NCBI RefSeq assembly: GCF_003687725.1
Contig: NZ_RDOJ01000002.1
Span: forward strand, 125,249-189,248
Length of the DNA stretch: 64,000 nt
Direction: 5' to 3'
Origin: Faecalibacter macacae
Lineage (GTDB): Bacteria; Bacteroidota; Bacteroidia; Flavobacteriales; Weeksellaceae
The notes beneath the pieces were generated by a model, which made no database searches, had not been told where the DNA came from, and saw nothing but the letters and a program-made list of their open reading frames with translations. Below, in pieces: positions 35,516 through 45,025 of the stretch. Both the position numbers and the translations under genes were made by a program. The stretch's first letter is position 1, and each line of letters begins with the position of its first letter.

Positions 35516-36162
35516 TACTTCTTTCGTATTAAAGTGATACCATCCCTAATTGGTAAAATCAACGATTCAACGCGTTCGTCGGCAGTTAACATGTCATTAA
35601 ATTCTTTTAAGATTTTAGTCGAAGGATCTTTTTTATCTTCTTCTTCCATCATCACTTTACCGTACCAAAGCACGTTATCAACTAACATTACTCCGCCCGG
35701 ACGTAGAAGTTCTAATACTTTTTCAAAGTAATAGGGATATGATTCTTTATCAGCATCGATAAAAGCTAAATCAACCGTACTTGGTTCAATCGTATTTAAT
35801 TCTTCACGCGCATCATTTACACGAAAATCAATTTTTTCTGCATAATCAGATTCATCAAAATATTTACGACATAAATATTCTAACTCATCATTTTTATCCA
35901 TTGTAATAATTTTTCCACCATCTACCAATCCTTCCGCTAAACAAAGTGTCGCGTAACCGGTAAAAGTTCCTAACTCTAAAATAGTTTTAGGAAATAAAAT
36001 CTTCGATAACAAACTTAATAATCGACCTTGATATTCGCCTGAAATCATGTGCGGTTGTGTTGTACATTGATATGTTTCAACACGTAAACGTGATAAAATT
36101 TCAGGTTCTTGATTGGTGTGGTTATCTAAATATGTTTCTAAAATTGGTGAGATATTGATCAT
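35515..36162 (-). CDS. Class I SAM-dependent O-methyltransferase
   Basis: The product has 215 residues. Catechol-OMT-like family: MISGEYQGRLLSLLSKI, SAM motif LELGTFTGYATLCLAEGL, metal-binding DLAFIDADKESYPYYF and VDNVLWYGKV. It probably methylates a small catechol-like molecule with Mg2+; the substrate is unknown. Promoter box at 36181-36188. Confidence 0.92.
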   Translation of the reverse strand: MINISPILETYLDNHTNQEPEILSRLRVETYQCTTQPHMISGEYQGRLLSLLSKILFPKTILELGTFTGYATLCLAEGLVDGGKIITMDKNDELEYLCRKYFDESDYAEKIDFRVNDAREELNTIEPSTVDLAFIDADKESYPYYFEKVLELLRPGGVMLVDNVLWYGKVMMEEEDKKDPSTKILKEFNDMLTADERVESLILPIRDGITLIRKK

Positions 36163-36180
36163 TCCGTCTAAAAAAGTCTA

Positions 36181-36188
36181 CAAAAATA
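36181..36188 (-). promoter_or_regulatory. Promoter -7 element of the O-methyltransferase gene
   Basis: Minus-strand TATTTTTG, 18 bases before the ATG. Confidence 0.5.
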
Positions 36189-36256
36189 AAAAAAATGCTA
36201 CAAACTATGGCTATCTCGAAAGAGTTTCAATGAGAAAAATTGCATTTTAATTATAA

Positions 36257-36913
36257 TTAGTAAACTTTTATATATGTCTTATAAATTAATTTATTAGTAA
36301 TTTCATTATTATCATTTTCATAAGGTTCAAAACTTACTAATACTAATTTATTCTCTGTAATTCCCTGGACAAGAAGTTGAATTTTTTTTCTATTTTCTTC
36401 ACTAAATAATTCATTAAAGACTTCTATACCATGAATTTTTATCCAGTCTTTTTTCATTTTTTTGGTGAATGGAAGAGGTTGAGAATTATCTAAAGTAATC
36501 AGTAAATTTCCAAAATCTTCTTTCTTAATTTCCCAATTACCTCTTAAGATGTGCTTTTTATCTGAAATATTTTCCCAAGAATTATTTGAATTAAATGTCA
36601 TTTCAGAAATTGTATACATTGAACTTTCTTCGCCTGTAATAGATACATTAGAAATAAGTTTCCATTTACCAATAATATTTTTTTGAAGAATTTCGTAATC
36701 TAATTCATTTATAAGCTGCTTTCTATAATTTTCCATATCAAAAGCATCTAAATCATTTAAATCTAAAGAACTTGAATCTGATTTCACTTCTTTAAAACTA
36801 ACACGACTTCCTTTATTATCTTTTACAGCTTTGAGTTCTAAATTCTGAGCAAAAATATTTTGACAACAAATTAATAACAGTAGAAATATAATTTTAGATA
36901 AATTTTGGTTCAT
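36257..36913 (-). CDS. Exported lipocalin-like protein of unknown function
   Basis: The product has 218 residues with a signal peptide (IIFLLLLICCQNIFAQ). Residues 80 onward start with IIGKWKLISNVSI and continue with NSWENISDKKHILRGNWEIKK, a pattern of lipocalin-like domains (short G-x-W motif, then beta strands). No ligand can be inferred. The gene stands alone between the acs terminator and the O-methyltransferase gene. Confidence 0.6.
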   Translation of the reverse strand: MNQNLSKIIFLLLLICCQNIFAQNLELKAVKDNKGSRVSFKEVKSDSSSLDLNDLDAFDMENYRKQLINELDYEILQKNIIGKWKLISNVSITGEESSMYTISEMTFNSNNSWENISDKKHILRGNWEIKKEDFGNLLITLDNSQPLPFTKKMKKDWIKIHGIEVFNELFSEENRKKIQLLVQGITENKLVLVSFEPYENDNNEITNKLIYKTYIKVY

Positions 36914-36961
36914 ATAGTTTTAGCTAAACGTTTAAGTTCCTAAATTACAAAAAATCAAACC

Positions 36962-36993
36962 AAAAAAGCATTACTTATTGAGTAATGCTTTTT
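36962..36993 (-). terminator. Terminator of acs
   Basis: AAAAAGCATTACT / AGTAATGCTTTTT with a T6 run on the minus strand, 28 bases after the acs stop. Confidence 0.82.
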
Positions 36994-37020
36994 GGTTTGA
37001 AATTTATTCTATATCGATTG

Positions 37021-38922
37021 TTATACTTTTTCTTCCTGTATAACACGAACAATTTCAGGATTAAGTAATGTTGAAATATCACCAAAATCTGATTCTCCTG
37101 CAGCAATTTTACGTAAAATACGACGCATTATTTTTCCGCTTCGTGTCTTAGGTAAACCTTTTACAAACTGGATTTTATCTGGTTTTGCTATTGCTCCTAT
37201 CGATTTTGAAACCTCCTCTTTAATTTGTTTTATCAAATCTTCAGAAGGTTGAAAATTATCATACAAAATCACATAAGCATACAATGCATTTCCTTTGATA
37301 TCATGCGGAAAACCTACTACTGCACTTTCTACAACAGCTTCATGTTCATTAATCGCATTTTCTATTGGTGCAGTTCCTAAATTATGACCTGAAACAATTA
37401 CTACATCATCTACTCGACCAGTTATTCTGTAATATCCCATCGCATCGCGATACGCTCCATCACCTGTAAAATAGGCATTTTCAAAAGTTGAAAAATACGT
37501 GTCCTTATATCGTTGATGATCTCCATAAACAGTACGAGCCATCGACGGCCAAGGAAATTTAATTGCTAAACGTCCTTCAGCTTTTTCTGCTCCAGTTTCG
37601 ATTTCTTTCCCATTTTCATCCATTAAAACGGGTTGTACTCCAGGTAAAGGTAATGTTGCAAAAGTAGGACGAGTTGATGTGATTCCAGCCAATGGCGAAA
37701 TTAAAATCGATCCTGTTTCTGTTTGCCACCATGTATCAACAATAGGACAATTTCCTTTTCCTATATAATCATTATACCAATGCCAAGCCTCTTGATTAAT
37801 TGGCTCGCCAACAGATCCTAAAACTTTTAAACTTGATAAATCATATTTTACAACATAATCTAAAGATTCTTTTGCTAAAGAACGAATTGCAGTTGGAGCA
37901 GTATAGAAATGTGTTACTTTTAATTTTTCAACAATTTCCCAAAAACGTCCAAAATCTGGATAACTTGGAACACCTTCAAACATTACAGTAGTCGCTCCAC
38001 AAGCTAACGGACCATAAATGATATAAGAGTGTCCTGTAATCCAACCAATATCAGCTGTACACCAATAAATATCATCTTTATCCATTTGGAAAATATTCTC
38101 GAAAGAATAAGCTGTTTGCACCAAATATCCTCCCGTTGTATGCACCATTCCTTTCGGTTTTCCTGTCGAACCTGAAGTATATAATATAAATAAAGGATCT
38201 TCTGCATCCATTTCTGTCGCAGGACAATTAGCATCAACTTTAGACATTTCATCAATCCAAAAACGATCACGACCACCAACCATCATTGTAGGCTCTATCG
38301 CACGACGATAAACAATACATGTTTGAATAGAAGGACAATCTTTCAATGCTTCATCTACAATAGCTTTTAAGTTGATTGGCTTATCTCCACGATAAACTTC
38401 GTTAGCTGTTACTATTAATTTACATTGTGCATCATTGATACGAGATGCAATTGCCGAAGAAGAAAAACCTGCAAAAACAATTGAATGTACCGCGCCAATA
38501 CGTGCACAGGCTAACATTGCAATTGCTAATTCTGGAATCATTGGCATATAAATACATACACGATCACCTTTTTGAACTCCATTTCTTTTTAAAACATTCG
38601 CAAATTGACATACTTTAGCATGTAATTGGCGATAAGTAATAATTCTGGTTTCTTCGAATGGATTATTTGGCTCCCAAATAATAGCTGTTTTATTTCCATT
38701 TTTCTGAAGATGACGATCTAAAACATTTTCTGTAATATTTAATTTCCCACCTTGAAACCATTTAAACTCTGGTTTAGAAAAATCATATTCAAGTGTTTTG
38801 TCCCATTTTTTTTTCCAAACAAATTGTTCGGCAATTTGATCCCAAAAAGCCTCAGGATTATCTACACTTTCTTTGTATGCTTTTTTATACTCGGAAAATG
38901 AATTAATACGAAGTTTATTCAT
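37021..38922 (-). CDS. acs: Acetyl-CoA synthetase
   Basis: The product has 633 residues, full length. Forms acetyl-CoA from acetate, ATP and CoA through acetyl-AMP. Motifs are the P-loop YTSGSTGKPKGMVHTTGG, VDTWWQTETGS, GDGAYRDAMGYYRITGRVDDVV and, near the C-terminus, LPKTRSGKIMRRILRK, whose Lys is acetylated in homologues to control activity. Monocistronic, with its own terminator. Confidence 0.97.
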   Translation of the reverse strand: MNKLRINSFSEYKKAYKESVDNPEAFWDQIAEQFVWKKKWDKTLEYDFSKPEFKWFQGGKLNITENVLDRHLQKNGNKTAIIWEPNNPFEETRIITYRQLHAKVCQFANVLKRNGVQKGDRVCIYMPMIPELAIAMLACARIGAVHSIVFAGFSSSAIASRINDAQCKLIVTANEVYRGDKPINLKAIVDEALKDCPSIQTCIVYRRAIEPTMMVGGRDRFWIDEMSKVDANCPATEMDAEDPLFILYTSGSTGKPKGMVHTTGGYLVQTAYSFENIFQMDKDDIYWCTADIGWITGHSYIIYGPLACGATTVMFEGVPSYPDFGRFWEIVEKLKVTHFYTAPTAIRSLAKESLDYVVKYDLSSLKVLGSVGEPINQEAWHWYNDYIGKGNCPIVDTWWQTETGSILISPLAGITSTRPTFATLPLPGVQPVLMDENGKEIETGAEKAEGRLAIKFPWPSMARTVYGDHQRYKDTYFSTFENAYFTGDGAYRDAMGYYRITGRVDDVVIVSGHNLGTAPIENAINEHEAVVESAVVGFPHDIKGNALYAYVILYDNFQPSEDLIKQIKEEVSKSIGAIAKPDKIQFVKGLPKTRSGKIMRRILRKIAAGESDFGDISTLLNPEIVRVIQEEKV

Positions 38923-38953
38923 TTTTTACTTTATTGTGGTTTAACTTAAAAAT

Positions 38954-38987
38954 AAAAAAAACGGATTAATTTATCAAATTAATCCGT
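38954..38987 (-). terminator. Terminator of the mutS-M48 pair
   Basis: ACGGATTAATTT / AAATTAATCCGT with loop GAT and T7-8 on the minus strand, 30 bases after the M48 gene stop. Confidence 0.82.
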
Positions 38988-39016
38988 TAATATTTTATAA
39001 ATAAATAAATTACCTC

Positions 39017-39817
39017 TTATTTTCCTTTATAAGGACTCGCATTATAATATTGTAATGCTGTTGGTAAAGCTTCTTTTATTTTTTGAATTCTAGTTGCATC
39101 AGAAGGGTGAGTACTTAAAAACTCAACTTGCTCACCAGATCCAGCTTGTGACATACGTTCCCAAAAAGGAATTGCAGCTGATGGATCATAACCTGCCATT
39201 GCCATTAAATATAATCCTGTTAAATCAGCATCTAATTCCATTTTTCGAGAGTAAGATAATAATCCAACTTGCCCTACAACCGGGTAATATTTCTCGAAAG
39301 CTGTTCCCCAAGATGCATTTCCAGCTGCCGAACCAACTACAGATCCTAAAACACTCATTCCGTATTGTTGAGACATTTGTTCTGCTGAGTGATTTGCTAA
39401 TGCGTGACCAATTTCATGTCCCATAACTACAGCTAATCCATTTGCATTTTGTGTAATAGGCAAAATTCCTGTATAAACAGCTACTTTTCCTCCTGGCATA
39501 CACCATGCATTAATTTCGTTTGCTTGTAACAATTTGAATTCCCACTCATAACCATCTAATTGAGAAGAAATTCCTTTTTCTGCATAATATTTATCAGCAG
39601 CATATTTAATACGCTCTCCTATTGTTTGCACTAATTTTGCATTAGTAGTTCCTGTTTCAACTTTTGCAGATCCAATAACTTCTTTATATTGAGCAAAAGA
39701 TTGTGGAAAAATAGAAGCATTAGAAACTAAATTGATTCCTTTTCTTCCTGTAACAGCATTGGTTGTACACGCTGATACTAAAACAATTGCACTAAAAGCG
39801 ATTAATATTTTTTTCAT
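39017..39817 (-). CDS. M48 family metalloprotease lipoprotein
   Basis: The product has 266 residues. Lipoprotein signal with Cys17 (VSACTTNAVTGRK), then an M48 peptidase domain: HEIGHALANH (His134, Glu135, His138) and the third zinc ligand Glu194 in SRKMELDADLTG. TGRKG after the lipobox and the WCMPGGKVAVYTGIL motif match the LoiP/YcaL/BepA-like outer-membrane peptidases, which clean up misfolded envelope proteins. It starts 5 bases after mutS, so the two are co-transcribed. Confidence 0.93.
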   Translation of the reverse strand: MKKILIAFSAIVLVSACTTNAVTGRKGINLVSNASIFPQSFAQYKEVIGSAKVETGTTNAKLVQTIGERIKYAADKYYAEKGISSQLDGYEWEFKLLQANEINAWCMPGGKVAVYTGILPITQNANGLAVVMGHEIGHALANHSAEQMSQQYGMSVLGSVVGSAAGNASWGTAFEKYYPVVGQVGLLSYSRKMELDADLTGLYLMAMAGYDPSAAIPFWERMSQAGSGEQVEFLSTHPSDATRIQKIKEALPTALQYYNASPYKGK

Positions 39818-39822
39818 AGTAT

Positions 39823-42414
39823 TTATTTTCCTAGTTTCTTTTTAATTTCATTTAATTTCATCAAAGCTTCAACAGGTGTTAAAGTATTAATATCTGTATT
39901 CATAATTTCCTCACGAATCGATTCTAAAATTGGATCATCTAACTGAAAAAAGCTCAATTGCATATTATCTTGCGTAATTTTCTCAGTTTTGTTTGATAAT
40001 CCTTCATCAGATTTAGATTGCTCTAAAACCTTTAAAACATCATTAGCACGATTAACAACTACTTTTGGCATTCCGGCCATTTTAGCCACATGAATCCCGA
40101 AACTATGTTCACTTCCTCCTGGAACTAATTTTCTTAAGAACAAAATCGTATCCTTTGTTTCTTTGATACTTACATTAAAATTCTTAATTCGTTCCATTGA
40201 TTTTGTCATTTCATTTAATTCATGATAATGCGTTGCAAACAATGTTTTTGGTTTCATTTTACTTTGGTGTAAAAACTCCGCAATAGCCCATGCAATCGAG
40301 ATTCCATCGTAAGTTGAAGTACCACGCCCAATTTCATCCAACAGAATCAAACTTCGTTCCGAAATATTATTTAAAATACTAGAAGTTTCATTCATTTCGA
40401 CCATAAACGTAGATTCACCAGAAGATATATTATCAGAAGCACCAACACGAGTAAATACTTTGTCGATAATACCAATTTCTGCATATGAAGCAGGAACAAA
40501 ACTTCCTATCTGAGCCATTAACACAATAAGCGCTGTTTGACGTAACAAAGCAGATTTACCAGACATATTAGGTCCTGTAATCATAATAATCTGTTGATCA
40601 ATCTGATTCAATTCAACATTGTTAGAAACATATTGTTCTCCAAGAGGTAATTGTTGCTCGATAACAGCATGACGACCTTCTTTAATTTTTAAATCAAAGC
40701 CATCATTTAATGTAGGTTTTGTATAAGAATATTTTTCAGCAATTTCGGCAAAAGTCGATAACACATCTAAAAATGCAATTGCTTTTGCTGTTTGCTGGAT
40801 AGGTAATAATTTAGTAATAATTTCTTGAATCAAATCAATAAACAACTGATTTTCTATAGCTAAAATTTTTTCCTCAGCACCTAAAATCTGTGTTTCATAT
40901 TCTTTTAATTCTTCCGTTATATAACGTTCCGCATTCACTAACGTTTGTTTACGAATCCATTCTTCCGGAACTTTATCTTTATGTGTATTTCTTACTTCTA
41001 TATAATATCCAAAAACATTATTAAAAGCGATCTTTAGTGATGAAATTCCTGTACGTTCAGTTTCACGCTGACACATTTGATCCAAATAATCTTTACCCGA
41101 AAATTGAATCTTACGTAATTGATCTAACTCTTCTGAAACACCTTCACGAATCACATTTCCTTTTACAATTTGATGTGGTGGCTCGTCTGATAACGTATCA
41201 AAAATCTTTTGCGTTAATGCTTCAATGTTTTCAATCTTAAGAAATAAATCTGAAATCTCCTTTATATTAGAATTAAGAGCTATTTCTTTAATTTCCTTAG
41301 AAATCTCTAAACTTTGTGCTAATTGTTGTAATTGGCGAGGTGTAATTTTACCTGTAGAAACTTTACCAGCTAAACGTTCTAAATCAGTTAGCTGACCTAA
41401 TTTCTCGCGCAAATCATAACGAATATCTGCATTTGAATAAAAATATTCAACGATATTTTGACGCTTTTGAATCGCTTTCAAATCTTTTAAAACCATCACC
41501 ATCCAACGGTTTAGTAAACGAGCACCCATCGGAGTTGATGTATCATCTAAAATATTTAAAAGTGTTACACCTTTTGGATGAGGAGAATAAACCAATTCTA
41601 AATTTCGAATCGTAAATGGATCCATCCAGACAAAACTATCTTGACTAAGTCGTTGGATTGATGTAATATGTTGGATATCGAAATGATGCGTTTCATCTAA
41701 ATAAGCTAAAATGGCACCAGCAGAAATAATCCCTTCTTTTAAATTTTCGATTCCAAATCCTTTTAAGTTTTTAGTTTTAAAAAGACTCGTTAATTTATCG
41801 ATTGCATAATCGTATTGAAAAGCCCAATCATCCAACAAAAATTTACTCTTAACATCAGAAAAATTATATTTCACACGTTTTTGGTAAATTACCTCACTTG
41901 GACGAAAAGATTGAATAATTTTTGCGACATGATCTTCCGGACCTTCCGAAGCTAAAAATTCACCTGTCGAAACATCTAATAATGCTATACCAAAAGTTTT
42001 ATCCCCTTGGTGAACAGCCATTAAAAAGTTATTCGATTTTGAAGATAAAACCTCATCTTGTAAAGCAACTCCTGGTGTAACTAATTCTGTAACTCCACGT
42101 TTAACAATTCCTTTTACTGTTTTAGGATCTTCTAGTTGATCGCAAATTGCAACTCGTAGTCCAGCTTTAACAAGTTTAGGTAAATAAGTGTTTAACGAAT
42201 GATGTGGAAAACCTGCCAATTCACTATTTTCAGAACCATTTGCTCTTTTAGTCAAAACAATATCTAAAATACGAGAACTTTTTACGGCGTCTTGTCCAAA
42301 TGTCTCATAAAAATCACCAACTCTAAACAATAAAAGCGCATCAGGATACTTTGCCTTGATATCGTTATATTGTTTCATTAGAGGAGTTTCCTTATTCTTT
42401 ATTACTTTTGCCAA
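39823..42414 (-). CDS. mutS: DNA mismatch repair ATPase MutS
   Basis: The product has 863 residues. Mismatch-reading motif GDFYETFGQDA (Phe35, Glu37), then connector, lever and clamp domains, Walker A GPNMSGKSALLRQ (614-621), Walker B LILLDEIGRGTSTYDG and the C-terminal helix-turn-helix ending in LMKLNEIKKKLGK. Presence with MutL elsewhere is expected. Followed by the M48 gene; divergent from a SpoU methyltransferase. Confidence 0.98.
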   Translation of the reverse strand: MAKVIKNKETPLMKQYNDIKAKYPDALLLFRVGDFYETFGQDAVKSSRILDIVLTKRANGSENSELAGFPHHSLNTYLPKLVKAGLRVAICDQLEDPKTVKGIVKRGVTELVTPGVALQDEVLSSKSNNFLMAVHQGDKTFGIALLDVSTGEFLASEGPEDHVAKIIQSFRPSEVIYQKRVKYNFSDVKSKFLLDDWAFQYDYAIDKLTSLFKTKNLKGFGIENLKEGIISAGAILAYLDETHHFDIQHITSIQRLSQDSFVWMDPFTIRNLELVYSPHPKGVTLLNILDDTSTPMGARLLNRWMVMVLKDLKAIQKRQNIVEYFYSNADIRYDLREKLGQLTDLERLAGKVSTGKITPRQLQQLAQSLEISKEIKEIALNSNIKEISDLFLKIENIEALTQKIFDTLSDEPPHQIVKGNVIREGVSEELDQLRKIQFSGKDYLDQMCQRETERTGISSLKIAFNNVFGYYIEVRNTHKDKVPEEWIRKQTLVNAERYITEELKEYETQILGAEEKILAIENQLFIDLIQEIITKLLPIQQTAKAIAFLDVLSTFAEIAEKYSYTKPTLNDGFDLKIKEGRHAVIEQQLPLGEQYVSNNVELNQIDQQIIMITGPNMSGKSALLRQTALIVLMAQIGSFVPASYAEIGIIDKVFTRVGASDNISSGESTFMVEMNETSSILNNISERSLILLDEIGRGTSTYDGISIAWAIAEFLHQSKMKPKTLFATHYHELNEMTKSMERIKNFNVSIKETKDTILFLRKLVPGGSEHSFGIHVAKMAGMPKVVVNRANDVLKVLEQSKSDEGLSNKTEKITQDNMQLSFFQLDDPILESIREEIMNTDINTLTPVEALMKLNEIKKKLGK
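42403..42410 (+). promoter_or_regulatory. Promoter -7 element of the SpoU methyltransferase gene
   Basis: TACTTTTG at the very start of mutS (which runs the other way), 47 bases before the chosen ATG at 42458. No clear -33. Confidence 0.4.
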
Positions 42415-42457
42415 TTATTATGCTTTTAGAAAGGCTAAGTTAATTAAATTCGAAGTG

Positions 42458-42988
42458 ATGAGAAAACTTAAATTAGACGAATTAGGTCGTGTTTCGGCTG
42501 ATGAATATAAAGAGATTGAAAAACACCCAATTGTGGTTGTATTGGATAATGTAAGAAGTATGCACAATGTTGGTGCTGTTTTCAGAACCTCTGATGCATT
42601 CTTAATTGAAAAGATTTATTTATGTGGAATTACAGCTACACCTCCACACAAAGAAATTCATAAAACTGCGATTGGAGCTGAAAATTCTGTTGATTGGGAA
42701 TATGTACAAGATTCGAATGAATTAGTAGCAAAATTAAAAGAAGACGGATTCAAAATCGTTACAATTGAACAAACTGAAGGTTCTGTATTATTAAATGAAT
42801 TTAAAGTAGACTCTTCTCAAAAATACGCAATTGTTATGGGTAATGAAGTAGATGGTGTACAACAATCTATCATTGACCAATGTGATACTTGCATCGAAAT
42901 ACCTCAATCTGGTACTAAACATTCATTAAATGTTTCTGTATGTACAGGAATTATTTTATGGAAATGGTATGAAGGATTTATGAAATAA
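42458..42988 (+). CDS. SpoU/TrmH family RNA 2'-O-methyltransferase
   Basis: With the ATG at 42458 the product has 176 residues, starting MRKLKLDELGRVSADEYKE. SPOUT knot motifs are DNVRSMHNVGAVFRTSDAF (motif 1 with catalytic Arg), YAIVMGNEVDGV (motif 2) and IPQSGTKHSLNVSVCTGIILW (motif 3). Target RNA (tRNA or rRNA) cannot be decided. The open frame extends back to 42356 into mutS, but that part is not conserved and precedes the promoter box. Confidence 0.92.
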   Translation: MRKLKLDELGRVSADEYKEIEKHPIVVVLDNVRSMHNVGAVFRTSDAFLIEKIYLCGITATPPHKEIHKTAIGAENSVDWEYVQDSNELVAKLKEDGFKIVTIEQTEGSVLLNEFKVDSSQKYAIVMGNEVDGVQQSIIDQCDTCIEIPQSGTKHSLNVSVCTGIILWKWYEGFMK

Positions 42989-43012
42989 TCCGATTAAATC
43001 ATAAATAATCTA

Positions 43013-43046
43013 AAAAGGGAATCAAAATGAATTGATTCCCTTTTTT
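43013..43046 (+). terminator. Terminator of the SpoU gene
   Basis: AAAAGGGAATCA / TGATTCCCTTTT with a T6 run. Confidence 0.85.
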
Positions 43047-43060
43047 AATATACAATCGTA

Positions 43061-43093
43061 AAAAAAACCTGAAGAAATCTTCAGGCTTTTTTT
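43061..43093 (-). terminator. Terminator of the OmpA-family gene
   Basis: CCTGAAGA, short loop, TCTTCAGG with A7 before and T7 after; usable on both strands, placed 18 bases after the OmpA-family stop. Confidence 0.8.
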
Positions 43094-43110
43094 ATTATTT
43101 TAAAACGATA

Positions 43111-44517
43111 TTATTTAATTTCTTTAAAGATAACTCGTCTGTTTTCTAAATTTTTCCATGCTGGACAGTTAGAAACTGGATTACACTCTACGTGTTTTAA
43201 CTCAGATTTACCTTTACCAACTGGTGTTAAATTATCAGTATTTACTCCTTTATTCGATAAGAAACGAATAACTGAAGCAGCACGTCTTTCAGATAATTTT
43301 TGGTTATATTCAACACCACCTGCAGCATCTGTATGTCCTTCTACGTAGAATTTGTAGTTTGGATTTGCTTTTAATACTTCAGCAGCGTTATTTAATTTTC
43401 CGTAAGATGCTTCACGAATACGATCTGAATCATAATCGAATTCAACTCCTTCTAATGCAGAAGAAACTAACATTGCAACTTCATCACCTGAAATTTGAAC
43501 TAATTTTTCTGGACAACCACCGTTTGTTGGAGGTCCTGGAATTGTAGGACATTTATCTTCTGAATCTGGAACACCATCTCCATCTGAATCTAATGAACAT
43601 CCTGATCCATCAACTCTTACACCAGCAGGTGTATCTAAACATCTATCCCATTGATCACAAACACCGTCTCCATCAGCATCAACACACTCGAATAAAGAAT
43701 CTGATGTTAATCCAAGAACTCCAGATCCTCCTGTTGGTGGATACCACTGTAATGCTTCTGGATGTTTCCCAATTTTAAAGTGTAAACCTAAAGATAAAGT
43801 TAACATATTATCATCACGTCCTTCTTCTGTATCTGCAGCAGTCCAATAACCTGGCACAGGCTTTCCTGAAGCATCAAACTCTTCATCACCTGTCATAACG
43901 TACATACCTTTAAGCTCTAAATCGATTCGATTAGATAATTTATGACGAAGACCAGCACCTACTTGAGTATAAACAGATTTATCAGCAATTTTTTGATCAG
44001 TTACAGTAATAAAGTCCGTTCCACTCCCATTATAAAAGTTTCTTTCAGCTTCGTATCCTAATAACCCTACCCCAGCATAAGCGTGAAGTGACCATTTAAA
44101 TTGAGATGTATTATCAACTCTTCTCCATAAATTAGATAGATTTAAATCTCCCAAAATAGAAATTCCTTGATATTTAGTTTTTCCCCATGCATTACCGTAA
44201 TGATTAGAAAGGTACATATCATCTACTAAACCTTTTTGTCTAGTACTTCCGTATTGATATTGTAATGATAAACCAAATGCATGTGTTATTTGCTTGTTAA
44301 CTAAAAATTGTAAATCATATCCAGGTGTAAAAAAGCCATCTGACCAACTTACTAGATCTGTATTTTGCACTAGATTACCTCCACCATAAATGGATAGAGA
44401 CCAATCATTAAATTTTCTGTCTTCATTTGTAAAATGCTTCTTTTGATTGCTATCAGTCTGTCCAAAAGCCGAAGCAAATAAGCTTAAAAATGAAAAAGTC
44501 AATAGATATTTTTTCAT
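43111..44517 (-). CDS. OmpA family outer-membrane protein with thrombospondin type 3 repeats
   Basis: The product has 468 residues. Signal peptide (FLSLFASAFGQ), an eight-stranded-type barrel (residues about 35-255, LSIYGGGNLVQNTD, YAGVGLLGYEAERN), a calcium-binding TSP3 stretch (DADGDGVCDQWDRC, DSDGDGVPDSEDKCP) and a C-terminal OmpA peptidoglycan-binding domain (YKFYVEGHTDAAGG, YNQKLSERRAASVIRFL). It anchors the outer membrane to peptidoglycan. Promoter box at 44559-44566. Confidence 0.95.
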   Translation of the reverse strand: MKKYLLTFSFLSLFASAFGQTDSNQKKHFTNEDRKFNDWSLSIYGGGNLVQNTDLVSWSDGFFTPGYDLQFLVNKQITHAFGLSLQYQYGSTRQKGLVDDMYLSNHYGNAWGKTKYQGISILGDLNLSNLWRRVDNTSQFKWSLHAYAGVGLLGYEAERNFYNGSGTDFITVTDQKIADKSVYTQVGAGLRHKLSNRIDLELKGMYVMTGDEEFDASGKPVPGYWTAADTEEGRDDNMLTLSLGLHFKIGKHPEALQWYPPTGGSGVLGLTSDSLFECVDADGDGVCDQWDRCLDTPAGVRVDGSGCSLDSDGDGVPDSEDKCPTIPGPPTNGGCPEKLVQISGDEVAMLVSSALEGVEFDYDSDRIREASYGKLNNAAEVLKANPNYKFYVEGHTDAAGGVEYNQKLSERRAASVIRFLSNKGVNTDNLTPVGKGKSELKHVECNPVSNCPAWKNLENRRVIFKEIK

Positions 44518-44558
44518 AGGTATAATTGTTTACTCAATAAATTAATTGGATTCAAGAA

Positions 44559-44566
44559 CAAAAATA
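44559..44566 (-). promoter_or_regulatory. Promoter -7 element of the OmpA-family gene
   Basis: Minus-strand TATTTTTG giving a leader of about 35 bases. Confidence 0.5.
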
Positions 44567-44587
44567 ATAAAATATTCTAATAAAATC

Positions 44588-44998
44588 TTAAATAAAAAAT
44601 AATTCTTTTACAAACTCCCTTGTAACAACCTGATGATGAGGAATTATCAAACCACTACTAAAGAAGGATATATTGTTAAAAAGTAAAACATCAATATCTA
44701 TTATGCGATCAACATAATTTTCGCCTTCCAGTGGTTGCGTATATGTTCTTCCCATTAAGTTTTCAATACTTTTCACAGTTTTTAAAACTTTTATCGGAGA
44801 TAAAGTTGTATAAACTTCAATTTTTTGATTTAGAAAACTATTAGAACTTGTAAAACCTACAGCTTCATTTTCTAAAATATTTGAATATTTTAAAATATCA
44901 CCAACTTCTTTATTAATCAGGCTTTTTGCTAATTCTAAATTATTATTTTTGTCTCCTAGGTTTGTTCCTAGTAACAAAGTGACTATATTATTCGACAT
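44588..44998 (-). CDS. folK: 2-amino-4-hydroxy-6-hydroxymethyldihydropteridine pyrophosphokinase
   Basis: The product has 136 residues. HPPK signatures: LLLGTNLGDKNNNLELA, NQKIEVYTTLSP, IENLMGR and the Mg-binding DRIIDIDVLLF. It transfers pyrophosphate from ATP in folate synthesis. Divergent from sppA with only 27 bases between the starts; the promoter box at 45004-45011 leaves almost no leader. Confidence 0.94.
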   Translation of the reverse strand: MSNNIVTLLLGTNLGDKNNNLELAKSLINKEVGDILKYSNILENEAVGFTSSNSFLNQKIEVYTTLSPIKVLKTVKSIENLMGRTYTQPLEGENYVDRIIDIDVLLFNNISFFSSGLIIPHHQVVTREFVKELFFI

Positions 44999-45003
44999 AT
45001 AGG

Positions 45004-45011
45004 CAAAATTA
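45004..45011 (-). promoter_or_regulatory. Promoter -7 element of folK
   Basis: Minus-strand TAATTTTG with 5 bases to the ATG at 44998, so transcription would start at or very near the start codon. Confidence 0.5.
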
Positions 45012-45025
45012 CATATTTAGACCAA

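Noticed and set aside
42356-42457. Longer start of the SpoU methyltransferase
   Set aside because: It lies within the mutS coding start and before the promoter box; conserved sequence begins at 42458.
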